From Actinomycetota bacterium (lineage in GTDB: Bacteria > Actinomycetota > Thermoleophilia > Gaiellales > F1-60-MAGs149): DNA of 64,000 bases. The stretch lies in NCBI GenBank assembly GCA_026392355.1, contig JAPLCF010000030.1, forward strand, positions 186,001 to 250,000, read 5' to 3'. Positions 7,577 to 15,652 of the stretch are shown in pieces. The notes below the pieces were generated by a model. It had not been told where the DNA came from, did not search any database, and saw only the letters and a program-made list of their open reading frames with translations. Made by a program: the position numbers and the translations under genes. How positions within the stretch are numbered: the first letter of the stretch is position 1; each line of letters opens with the position of its first letter.

Positions 7577-8851
7577 ATGACACCGTCGGACAACACCGGC
7601 GAGCAGCTTCTCTGCTCCTTCTGCGGCAAGACGCAGCGACAGGTGCGGAAGCTGATCGCCGGTCCCGGCGTCTACATCTGCGACGAGTGCATCGATCTCT
7701 GCAACGAGATCATCGAAGAAGAGCTCAAGGCGCCGACGTCGCTCGATACGCGTTCGCTCCCTGCTCCGCAGGAGATGTACTCGTTCCTCAACGATTACGT
7801 GATCGGCCAGGACGAGGCCAAGCGCATGCTCTCGGTGGCGGTCTACAACCACTACAAGCGCGTCCGCATGGCTGCCGAGTCCGATGGCGACATCGAGCTC
7901 GGTAAGTCCAACATCCTGCTGCTCGGCCCGACCGGCTGTGGCAAGACGCTGCTCGCACAGACGATGGCGCGCATTCTTGACGTGCCGTTCGCGATTGCCG
8001 ACGCCACTGCGTTGACTGAGGCCGGTTACGTCGGCGAGGACGTTGAGAACATTCTGCTCAAGTTGATCCAGGCGGCCGACTTCGACATCAAGAAGGCCGA
8101 GGCCGGAATCATCTATATCGACGAGATCGACAAGGTCGCTCGCAAGTCGGAAAACCCGTCGATTACGCGCGACGTCTCTGGCTAGGGCGTGCAGCAGGCG
8201 CTGCTCAAGATTCTCGAGGGCACCGTCGCCTCCGTCCCGCCGCAGGGTGGTCGTAAGCATCCGCATCAGGAGTTCCTGTCGATCGACACGACGAACATTC
8301 TGTTCATCTGCGGTGGCGCCTTTGCCGGTCTCGACCGGATCATCGAGCGGCGCGTCGGCAAGAACAGCGTCGGCTTTGGGGTCGAGATGAAGGAACATCG
8401 CTTCATCGAGGCTGCCGATCTTCTGCAGGAGGTCCGCCCCGAGGATCTGGTGCAGTTCGGCCTGATCCCCGAATTTGTCGGTCGCATGCCGATCATCAGT
8501 GCCGTCCATCAGCTCGGGCGGGAGCAGCTGGTCCAGATTCTGGTTGAGCCGAAGAACGCGCTGACCAAGCAGTATCAGCGCTTCTTCCAGTACGACAACG
8601 CCGAGCTCGTGTTCCACGACGACGCGCTCTGGGCGATTGCCGACAAGGCGCTTGAGCGCGAGACCGGCGCTCGTGGACTCCGTTCCATCATCGAGAACGC
8701 CCTCACCGACGTCATGTTCGAGTTGCCGAGTCGTTCCGACATTGCCCGCTGCATCGTCACCGCAGACTCGATCGAGCGCGGTGTCCGGCCGACGCTCGTC
8801 ACGTCCGGCGGTCATATGTCGACCGAACTCCCGGCCGAAGAGTCCGCCTAG
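7577..8851 (+). pseudogene. clpX: Clp protease ATP-binding subunit ClpX with an in-frame TAG at 8183-8185
   Basis: AAA+ unfoldase that delivers substrates to ClpP. The zinc-binding domain has C13/C16 and C35/C38. Walker A GPTGCGKT lies at about residue 116, pore loop GYVGED at about 150, and Walker [10 protein letters not shown] at about 180. Codon 203 is TAG where the conserved sequence [13 protein letters not shown] has Glu, that is GAG changed to TAG. After it the same frame continues without defect (sensor regions, ClpP-contacting VGF loop, C-terminal small domain) to a normal 424-codon length. As read, only a 202-residue fragment would be made. Because clpX is widely required and the remainder is fully conserved, a base-call error is most likely. 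Ends 6 bases before the next gene. Confidence 0.92.
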
Positions 8852-8857
8852 CGCCGC

Positions 8858-9352
8858 ATGTCGGGCACGGTCCGACTCAACCGCTATCTCGCTGCTGCTG
8901 GGCTCGGAACGCGCCGTGAGGTGGAGGGGCTGCTCCGCGTGGGGCGTGTCTCGGTCAACGGTGTTGCCTGCTCCGACCCCGCGGTGCAGATCGGGTCAGT
9001 CGATCTCGTGCTCCTTGACGATCAGCCCCTTGGCGCCGGCCCAACGGGAGCGGTGCTGTATCGCGGGCCGAGTCAGCCGATCGCTCTGGTGCACCCAGGA
9101 GTGCTCCATCCCGTGCTCGGACGCGGGGAGGTGGGGGCGGGGCTCGAGCTCCTCTTGGCCGATGCCGCCTTGGCCGGGCGCCTAGCCAATCCTGCGTTCC
9201 CGCTGACCGAGCGCATCACCGGCGCGGGACTTCGTACGCGTCTTGGCGACCTTGAGCTCGGCGACCTGGAGCCGGGCACATGGCGACCCGTGACGCCCCG
9301 CGAGCTCGAACGCCTCCGCCGTGGTGCCCGGCTCCCGCCCCGCGCCGGGTAG
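8858..9352 (+). CDS. S4-domain protein, shortened and catalytically degenerate RsuA/RluB-type pseudouridine synthase relative
   Basis: Residues 1-50 form an S4 RNA-binding domain (RLNRYLAAAGLGTRREVEGL). Residues about 76-115 align with the catalytic segment of RsuA/RluB enzymes, but GRLDxxTxGLLLL has become GRGEVGAGLELLL: the catalytic Asp is Glu91. The C-terminus (LGDLEPGTWRPVTPRELERL) matches the end of the family. At 164 residues it lacks roughly 80-90 central residues of the usual 240-270. It is therefore probably an RNA-binding protein without synthase activity. It has an uninterrupted frame and lies between clpX and rbfA, next to ribosome-maturation genes, so a role in 30S or rRNA handling is plausible but unproven. 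Confidence 0.72.
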   Translation: MSGTVRLNRYLAAAGLGTRREVEGLLRVGRVSVNGVACSDPAVQIGSVDLVLLDDQPLGAGPTGAVLYRGPSQPIALVHPGVLHPVLGRGEVGAGLELLLADAALAGRLANPAFPLTERITGAGLRTRLGDLELGDLEPGTWRPVTPRELERLRRGARLPPRAG

Positions 9353-9362
9353 CCTTCGGTAT

Positions 9363-9407
9363 ATGAGTGCCGTTCCCGCCCACGTCTGTCTGCTGGTGCC
9401 CGCGTGA
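9363..9407 (+). other. 14-codon upstream reading frame overlapping the rbfA start
   Basis: ATG AGT GCC... encodes MSAVPAHVCLLVPA and its TGA overlaps the GTG start of rbfA by the same GTGA arrangement used elsewhere in this window. It may be a leader peptide coupling rbfA translation, or the remnant of a longer gene. There is no evidence of expression. Confidence 0.25.
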
Positions 9408-9772
9408 AGCGCGGCGGCAAAGAGCGCGGACGTCGCATTGACGGTCTGCTGCGGGAGGTCCTGGGAGAGCGCATCGCGCGCCTCAACGATCCGCGCCTGC
9501 GGGCCGTGACTGTCGTCGAGGTGCGGGCCTCCAAGGACACCGCCGTCGCCGATGTCTTCGTTCAGCTCCACGGCAACGAGAAGGCGCAGGCACGTGCGCT
9601 CGATGGGCTAGAGGCTGCGCGCCCCGTGCTTCAGGCCGCGGTCAACGATGAGCTCTCGCTCCGCAACACGCCCGTGCTGCGCTTCATCCACGACGAGTCG
9701 ATCGATCGCGCGAATCGCATTGAACAGTTGCTGCGTGATAACCCGCCGGTCCTGCCGGAGGACGACGCGTGA
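9404..9772 (+). CDS. rbfA: 30S ribosome-binding factor A
   Basis: Small KH-fold protein needed for 16S rRNA 5'-end maturation and late 30S assembly. The 122-residue product shows the RbfA pattern: a basic start (KRGGKERGRRIDGLLREVL), the segment ERIARLNDPRL followed by VTVVEVRASKDTAVADVFV, and a helix before LRNTPVLRFIHDESID. GTG start. The stop overlaps the next gene (GTGA). infB, the usual upstream neighbour, is not in the window. Confidence 0.93.
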   Translation: MKRGGKERGRRIDGLLREVLGERIARLNDPRLRAVTVVEVRASKDTAVADVFVQLHGNEKAQARALDGLEAARPVLQAAVNDELSLRNTPVLRFIHDESIDRANRIEQLLRDNPPVLPEDDA

Positions 9773-10740
9773 GCCTCACCGACGCGGCTGCTGCACTACG
9801 CGCGCACGGTCGGATCGCCGTCGCGTGCCACGAGGCCCCCGACGGCGATGCCCTCGGTTCGCTCGTGGGGTGTGGGCGCTCCCTCCGTGCTGCCGGCTGG
9901 GATGTGGTGTTGTGGGCCCCCGGCGACGCTCCCTTGCCCGCCGACTTTGCGTGGCTCGGCTACAACGACATGGTGCGCAGTGCTCCCGCCGACCTTGAGC
10001 AGCGGCTCCTGTTGACGCTGGACTGCGGCTCCGCCCTGCGCCTCGGCGCGGATGGCGAACTGGCCGTTGCGCGCGCCGCGACCAGCGTGAACATCGACCA
10101 CCACGCCGACAACACGCGCTTTGCTGACGTCAACGAGGTCGACGCAGGCGCAGCCTGTGCCACGGTCTTGTGTCTGCGTCTGCTGCGACTCCTCGAGGTG
10201 CCGCTCGATCAGCCAGCCGCGGAGGCCCTCTACGTCGGCATCGTCACCGACACGGGGCGGTTCATGTTCTCGAACACGAACGCCGAGGCGCATGCTGCAG
10301 CCGCCGATCTGATCGTTATGGGTGTTGAGCCCGACGCCGTGTTCCGGCACCTGTACGAGGGGAAGCCGGCTGCCCGCGTGCGCTTGCTCGCTCGAGCTCT
10401 CACGACATTGGACGTACGCGCCAACGGCCGTCTTGCGGTCGCGTGCATCACCCTCGACGATCTCGAGCAGACCGGCGCGGACGAGGCTGATTCCGAGGGC
10501 GTCATCGATCATCTACGCGCCATCCGAGGCGTCGAAATCGCCGCAGTCATCCGGGAGCCGCGGGCCGGCGGCGGAACGCTCAAGAAGGTCTCGATGCGCA
10601 GCGCCCAGCCGCACGTGGATGTCGCGCGCATCGCCCACGCTGGCGGTGGCGGGGGGCATGCCATGGCTGCGGGATTCTCCATGGAAGGCGACTTTGCGCA
10701 CGTCATCGAGCTGATCGAGACGGAGTTCACGCGTGCCTGA
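9769..10740 (+). CDS. nrnA: DHH/DHHA1 phosphoesterase, NrnA-type oligoribonuclease/pAp phosphatase
   Basis: Degrades short oligoribonucleotides and 3'-phosphoadenosine 5'-phosphate. Metal-binding motifs of the DHH domain are present: HEAPDGDALGS (about residue 20), LDCGS, the namesake NIDHHADN (about 110), and GIVTDTGRF. The C-terminal DHHA1 domain carries GGGGHAMAAGF. Length 323 is typical. Starts with GTG overlapping the rbfA stop, and its own stop overlaps truB. The rbfA-nrnA-truB-ribF order is common in Gram-positive genomes. Confidence 0.93.
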   Translation: MSLTDAAAALRAHGRIAVACHEAPDGDALGSLVGCGRSLRAAGWDVVLWAPGDAPLPADFAWLGYNDMVRSAPADLEQRLLLTLDCGSALRLGADGELAVARAATSVNIDHHADNTRFADVNEVDAGAACATVLCLRLLRLLEVPLDQPAAEALYVGIVTDTGRFMFSNTNAEAHAAAADLIVMGVEPDAVFRHLYEGKPAARVRLLARALTTLDVRANGRLAVACITLDDLEQTGADEADSEGVIDHLRAIRGVEIAAVIREPRAGGGTLKKVSMRSAQPHVDVARIAHAGGGGGHAMAAGFSMEGDFAHVIELIETEFTRA

Positions 10741-11605
10741 CGCGCCGACTGCCGGCCTCCTGCTGGTTGATAAGCCGGCAGGGATCAGTTCGTTCGGGGC
10801 CATCGCACGCCTCCGCCGCGCCTACGGACGCAAGCTTGGCCACACCGGCACCCTCGATCCGTTCGCGACCGGTCTGCTGGTCGTGTTGCACGGGCGCGCC
10901 ACGCGCCTGGCGCCGTACCTAGGCGGGCTAGACAAGCGGTATCTCGCGACGGTGCAGTTCGGCGCCACGTCCACGACCGACGATCCCGAGGGGGACGTTG
11001 AACAGACGGGAGGCACGACGACGGAGGCTCAGCTCGTCGCTGCGCTGCCGGCCTTCATCGGCGAGATCCAGCAGATTCCGCCAGCGGCCAGCGCTGTTCA
11101 CATCGATGGGGAACGGGCCTACCGGCGATTTCGGCGCGGTGAGACCGTTACCGTCCCTGCTCGACAGGTTGCTGTTCACGGAATCACGCTGATGCACTTC
11201 GACGTTGCCACGCAGACTGCCCAGCTCGACATCTCCTGCGGGACCGGTACGTACATCCGCAGCATCGCTCGCGACCTCGGCGACGAACTCGGCACCGGCG
11301 CATACCTCACCGCGCTGCGGCGCACCGAAGTCGGCGGCTTTCGCGTCGAGGATGCCGCGGCGCCCGACGCGATCGCCGACTCGCTGCCAGGCACCCTCGC
11401 CTGGGCTGCGCCGCTGGCAGCAATTCCCACACTACCGCGGCGCGAAATCACGCCCGCTGAGCGCACGGCGATCGGCCACGGCCAGCGCATTCCAAATCTC
11501 GAGCTGCACGGCGACGTCGCGCTCATCGCCGCCGATGCCCTCGTGGCGATTGGTGCGGCGGACGGTCTTGAGATCGCACCGCGTCTCGTGCTGGAGCCTG
11601 CATGA
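10733..11605 (+). CDS. truB: tRNA pseudouridine(55) synthase
   Basis: Makes the universal pseudouridine in the tRNA T-loop. The catalytic motif GHTGTLDPFATGLL with the catalytic Asp lies at about residues 36-49. The N-terminus LLLVDKPAGISSF and the segment DKRYLATVQFG are family landmarks. The 290 residues include a C-terminal extension for tRNA binding. The GTG start overlaps the nrnA stop by 8 bases, and the stop overlaps ribF (ATGA). Confidence 0.95.
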   Translation: MPDAPTAGLLLVDKPAGISSFGAIARLRRAYGRKLGHTGTLDPFATGLLVVLHGRATRLAPYLGGLDKRYLATVQFGATSTTDDPEGDVEQTGGTTTEAQLVAALPAFIGEIQQIPPAASAVHIDGERAYRRFRRGETVTVPARQVAVHGITLMHFDVATQTAQLDISCGTGTYIRSIARDLGDELGTGAYLTALRRTEVGGFRVEDAAAPDAIADSLPGTLAWAAPLAAIPTLPRREITPAERTAIGHGQRIPNLELHGDVALIAADALVAIGAADGLEIAPRLVLEPA

Positions 11606-12558
11606 CCGAGCGCCAGATCCGCACGCTCCATCAGGGAATTGCAGAGGTCCCGCCGGGACGACGCTCGGTTGCTCTCGGCACGTTCGATGGCGTGCACCTC
11701 GGGCATCAGGCGGTGATCCGCGCCGCGAAGGAGACGGGCGAACGACTCGGCGTGAGCACGATGGCCGCGACATTCCATCCGCGTCCCGCGACCGTGATCC
11801 GCCCGGGCACACCATCTGCGTCGCTGAGCGGCATCACGGAGCGTATCCGCATGCTGTATCAGGCCGGCGCCGATGAGGTCGTGATGATGCGCTTCACGCC
11901 TCAACTGGCGGCGTTGAGTGCCCGCGACTTCGTCGAGCAGGTGCTGGTTGACGCGTTCGGCGCAGTGGCGATCACCGTCGGTGAAGACTTTCGCTTCGGC
12001 CATGATCGTCTCGGTGGTGTCGAGGCGATGCAGGCCCTCTGCGAGCCGCTTGGCGTGGAGGTTGCCGCTGTGCTCCTTCTTGCCAACGACGGCGACAAGA
12101 TCTCCTCGTCGCGGATCCGTGGTCTGATCAGCGAGGGGGAAATGCAGGAGGCTGCGAAGCTGCTCGGACGTCTGCCTTCCCTCGACGGCGTCGTCTCCCA
12201 CGGTGATAAGCGCGGGCGCGAGATTGGCTTCCCGACGGCGAACCTGAGCGCCGTGCCTGGCCAGCAGTTGCCGGCCGAGGGCGTCTACGCCGGCTGGGCG
12301 ACGATCAATCCCGGCGAGCAGCGGTTTGCCGCTGCCATCAGCGTCGGTCGTAATCCGCACTTCGGCGACGTGGACGACCTGCGCGTCGAAGCGCACTTGC
12401 TCAACTACGACGGTCCCGAGATCTACGACCAACCCTTGCGCCTCGACTTCCATTCCATGGTGCGCCGACAGGGCGTCTACGACAGCATCGAAGCGCTGAT
12501 CGCGCAGATCACCGCAGATGTCGAGGTAGTTCGCCAGCGCACGTCCGCTTTCGCGTAG
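11602..12558 (+). CDS. ribF: Bifunctional riboflavin kinase / FAD synthetase
   Basis: Converts riboflavin to FMN and FMN to FAD. The N-terminal nucleotidyltransferase domain has LGTFDGVHLGHQ (HxGH motif) at about residues 27-38 and ISSSRIR at about 170. The C-terminal kinase domain shows GREIGFPTANL (about 208-218). Length 318 is normal. Last gene of the rbfA-nrnA-truB-ribF operon. It supplies FAD, the substrate that ApbE in this window consumes, though no regulatory link is visible. Confidence 0.96.
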   Translation: MTERQIRTLHQGIAEVPPGRRSVALGTFDGVHLGHQAVIRAAKETGERLGVSTMAATFHPRPATVIRPGTPSASLSGITERIRMLYQAGADEVVMMRFTPQLAALSARDFVEQVLVDAFGAVAITVGEDFRFGHDRLGGVEAMQALCEPLGVEVAAVLLLANDGDKISSSRIRGLISEGEMQEAAKLLGRLPSLDGVVSHGDKRGREIGFPTANLSAVPGQQLPAEGVYAGWATINPGEQRFAAAISVGRNPHFGDVDDLRVEAHLLNYDGPEIYDQPLRLDFHSMVRRQGVYDSIEALIAQITADVEVVRQRTSAFA

Positions 12559-12576
12559 GCGGTACTCTGGGTGGAT

Positions 12577-14178
12577 ATGCGACGTCCGCTGCTCCTCGCG
12601 CTGCTTGCGCTGCTCATCCTGCCGAATGCCGCCGGTGCCATCACCTCACGCATCATTGGTGGGAACGTGGCGTCGATCGCCGACTGGCCGTCGACCGTAG
12701 CCCTCGAGACGTCGTACGGCTCGCAGTTCTGCGGTGGCTCGCTCGTCGCGCCTCAGTGGGTGCTGACGGCAGGGCACTGCAAGCTGTATCCGAGCAGCCA
12801 GATCCGCGTGCGCTCCGGGAGCGCATCATTGACCAGCAGTACGGGGGAGATCCTCACCGTTCAGCGCCAAGTGCGTCATCCCAACTACAAGCAGATCGTG
12901 CCTGGCGCTCCGCGGGACGACCTGATGCTTCTGCGTCTCGCCACACCGAGCTCGTCGCCGGCGATTGCCCTGGCCAACACGCAGCAGCCGCCAGCGACCG
13001 GCACCCTGCTCCACGTCGCCGGGTGGGGATCCACCAGCTACAACGCGGCCAACGACTCCTTCGGTGCTGCCTCGAGCGAATTGCGCGCTGTTGCCGTACG
13101 CGTCAAGCCGTCGCAGCAGTGCGTCGATGCCTACGGCGCGAAGGCGTTCTACCCGCAGGACATGGTGTGTGCGTCGCTGCCGCACAAGGATGCGTGCGCC
13201 GGTGACAGTGGGGGACCCCTCGTGGATCGGCCGGGCTCCGCAGGCGTGTTGATCGGCGTCGTGTCGTGGGGTACCGGGTGCGCAATGGCCCGCTACCCCG
13301 GCGTGTATTCCCTCGTCGCACACAACCGCTGCTGGGTGGAGTCAACGATCGGGCCGCCGGGCGCGCCGAGCGCCGTCGCAGTGGCGCAGGCAGACAGCTC
13401 CTTGATCGTCGATTGGCAGTGGACGCGACCGTGCGCAGACGCGCCACTTCCCTCTGCCTATCGCATCCGGGTTACCGAGACCGGTCAGACGATTGACGTG
13501 GCCGGCGGGGATCGTCGCGTGGTCCTCACGGGCCTCGCCAACGGGACGACCTACACCGTCACCGTCTCTGCAGTCAACGAGAACGGCGAGAGCGGACCGC
13601 TCGGCCTGAGTGCCGTCCCGGGACCGAACTTCGTCGCGACGCAGCGTTCCGCGTGGACCGGATACAAGACCGGACGCATCACCTTCACGCTCGCAGCGCA
13701 CGGTGCACCGCTGCAGTGGCGCGCCGAAGCGGGAACCGGACTGCGCTTCAACGCGCGCCCGTGGCAGACCGTGGCGCCGAGCGAGGTGCCTCAAGTGCTG
13801 ACCGCCGATCTGGAGGGACTCCCCGTCGGCAAGGCCACAGATGTCCGCATCGTGGTCACCGACGGTACGACGATGACCAGCGCTGAGCGCACGCAATTGC
13901 CCGCGCCAACGAAGCCCGCGCCGATCAGTGGCGTCAGCATCCGCGGTACCGGCGACGTGGGTCGTGCGGTTCGCTGCGACCTCGGCCGCTGGGCCGGAAC
14001 GCGGCCGTTTGTCATTGCTCGGCAATGGCTGCTGGCCGGCCGCGCGATTGCCGGCGCCTCCGACCGGACGTACACGCCAAACGCGGCACAGAGCGGCGAG
14101 ACGTTGGCGTGCCGCGTGACGGTAAGCGGGGCCGGTGGGATCACGAAGCGGACCACCCCCGGCGTGACCGTCAACTAG
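12577..14178 (+). CDS. Secreted trypsin-like serine protease with fibronectin type III and Ig-like tail
   Basis: Exported S1-family endopeptidase. The signal peptide LLLALLALLILPNAAGA is at residues 4-20. The mature protease begins at IIGGNVAS with IIGG activation-type termini; the triad is His in VLTAGHC, Asp in DDLMLLRL and Ser in DACAGDSGGPL. Residues about 258-350 form a fibronectin type III domain (NGTTYTVTVSAVNENGESG), and the last 90 residues form an Ig-like repeat (GRWAGTRPFVIARQWL, LACRVTVSGAGG). ATG at 12577 is preferred to GTG at 12571 because it puts the basic residues right before the hydrophobic core. Its stop shares the bases CTAG with the convergent malic enzyme gene. Substrate unknown. 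Confidence 0.9.
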   Translation: MRRPLLLALLALLILPNAAGAITSRIIGGNVASIADWPSTVALETSYGSQFCGGSLVAPQWVLTAGHCKLYPSSQIRVRSGSASLTSSTGEILTVQRQVRHPNYKQIVPGAPRDDLMLLRLATPSSSPAIALANTQQPPATGTLLHVAGWGSTSYNAANDSFGAASSELRAVAVRVKPSQQCVDAYGAKAFYPQDMVCASLPHKDACAGDSGGPLVDRPGSAGVLIGVVSWGTGCAMARYPGVYSLVAHNRCWVESTIGPPGAPSAVAVAQADSSLIVDWQWTRPCADAPLPSAYRIRVTETGQTIDVAGGDRRVVLTGLANGTTYTVTVSAVNENGESGPLGLSAVPGPNFVATQRSAWTGYKTGRITFTLAAHGAPLQWRAEAGTGLRFNARPWQTVAPSEVPQVLTADLEGLPVGKATDVRIVVTDGTTMTSAERTQLPAPTKPAPISGVSIRGTGDVGRAVRCDLGRWAGTRPFVIARQWLLAGRAIAGASDRTYTPNAAQSGETLACRVTVSGAGGITKRTTPGVTVN

Positions 14179-15608
14179 TTGCGGGTTGCCTCGACCTCGG
14201 GGATATCACGACGCGCAACGCCATCGGCGATAGCAGCAGCGGCGACGGCGGCGGCAACGCTTTCCACGACCTTGCGGTTGAACACGCTCGGGACGATGTA
14301 CTCCGGCGTGAGCTCATCGATACCGATCGTGTCGGCAATCGCGTTGGCGGCCGCTAGCTTCATGCCCGGTGTGATGTTGCGTGCCCGTACATCCAGCGCG
14401 CCGCGGAAGATGCCGGGAAATGCGAGGACATTGTTGATCTGGTTCGGGTAGTCACTCCGACCTGTTGCCATCACGGCAGCAATGCCCTCAACCTCTCCCG
14501 GGAGGATCTCTGGGTTCGGATTGGCCATCGCGAAGATGATCGGGTCCGCTGCCATCGTGCGCACCATGTCCACGGTGATGACCCCCGGACGCGACACGCC
14601 AATCACGACGTCCGCTCCCTGCAGAGCCTCCGCGGGGCCGCCCGTGATGCCGTCAGGGTTCGTGCGCTCGGCGTACGCCTGCAGTTCCGCATTCATGCCC
14701 GCTCGGTCGCGATGCACGATGCCTTCAACATCCACGCCGACCACGTGTGCGACGCCGCCCGCGATCAGCATGTCGGTGACAGCCGTTCCCGCCGCACCTG
14801 TACCGATGATCGCGACGCGGATCTTGTCGATGTCCTTGTGCACCACGCGAAGGGCATTACGCAGCGCAGCAAGCACCGTGATCGCCGTGCCGTGCTGGTC
14901 GTCGTGGAACACGGGGATATCCAGTGCCTCCTCGAGACGACGCTCGATCTCGAAGCAGCGCGGGGCTGAGATGTCCTCGAGGTTGATGCCGCCGAAACCG
15001 GGGGAGATCAACTCGACGGCTCGGATGATCTCCTCGGGATCTTTCGAGTCAAGACAGATCGGCCACGCATCGACGCCGGCGAACTCCTTGAAGAGCATGG
15101 CCTTGCCTTCCATCACCGGCATGGCCGCGCCAGGGCCAATGTCGCCAAGTCCCAGCACCGCTGTGCCGTCGGTCACGACGGCAATCGTGTTGCCCTTGCC
15201 GGTCAGATTCCAGACGTTGTCCGGCTCATCGGCAATCGAACGCGACACGCGTGCCACACCAGGCGTATACGCCATCGACAAGTCGTCGCGCGTACGAATC
15301 GGTACCTTGGGGGTCATCTCGATCTTGCCACCGACGTGCATCAGGAACGTGCGATCGGAGACGTTGATCACGCGGATACCGTCGATCGCGCTGATCGCGT
15401 CGACGACGCGCTCACCGTGCTCCTCATTGGCGCAGAGCACGCTGATGTCGCGCACGACAAAGTCCTGATCGACCCGCACGAGATCGATCGCACCGAGGAT
15501 TGCGTCGGCCTCGCCAATCGCAGCCGCCACCCGCGCAAACTGGCCCGGCTCGTGCGGAATCAACGCACGGATCGTCAGGCTGTACGACGCAGAGTGGTGA
15601 GTCGCCAT
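14175..15608 (-). CDS. NAD(P)-dependent malic enzyme with N-terminal ACT domain
   Basis: Oxidatively decarboxylates malate to pyruvate. Residues about 5-85 resemble an ACT regulatory domain (LTIRALIPHEPGQFARVAAA), suggesting control by a small metabolite such as an amino acid. The catalytic part follows: MAYTPGVARV, DGTAVLGLGDIG, the metal-binding EDISAPRCFEIE and FHDDQHGTAI, and the dinucleotide fold IIGTGAAGTAV. The start is placed at MATHHSAS because the upstream in-frame codons have no conserved content; 477 residues result. Divergent from polA with 44 bases between. Stop shared with the protease gene. Confidence 0.93.
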   Translation of the reverse strand: MATHHSASYSLTIRALIPHEPGQFARVAAAIGEADAILGAIDLVRVDQDFVVRDISVLCANEEHGERVVDAISAIDGIRVINVSDRTFLMHVGGKIEMTPKVPIRTRDDLSMAYTPGVARVSRSIADEPDNVWNLTGKGNTIAVVTDGTAVLGLGDIGPGAAMPVMEGKAMLFKEFAGVDAWPICLDSKDPEEIIRAVELISPGFGGINLEDISAPRCFEIERRLEEALDIPVFHDDQHGTAITVLAALRNALRVVHKDIDKIRVAIIGTGAAGTAVTDMLIAGGVAHVVGVDVEGIVHRDRAGMNAELQAYAERTNPDGITGGPAEALQGADVVIGVSRPGVITVDMVRTMAADPIIFAMANPNPEILPGEVEGIAAVMATGRSDYPNQINNVLAFPGIFRGALDVRARNITPGMKLAAANAIADTIGIDELTPEYIVPSVFNRKVVESVAAAVAAAAIADGVARRDIPEVEATRN

Positions 15609-15652
15609 GCGTCTCAGGGTAGCGCGCATGGTGTGACGGCTAGGCTGCACCT

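Noticed and set aside
7559-8815. A 418-codon minus-strand frame opposite clpX
   Set aside because: Antisense artefact of GC-rich codon bias: the translated sequence is low-complexity-like and matches no family, while the plus strand is clearly clpX.
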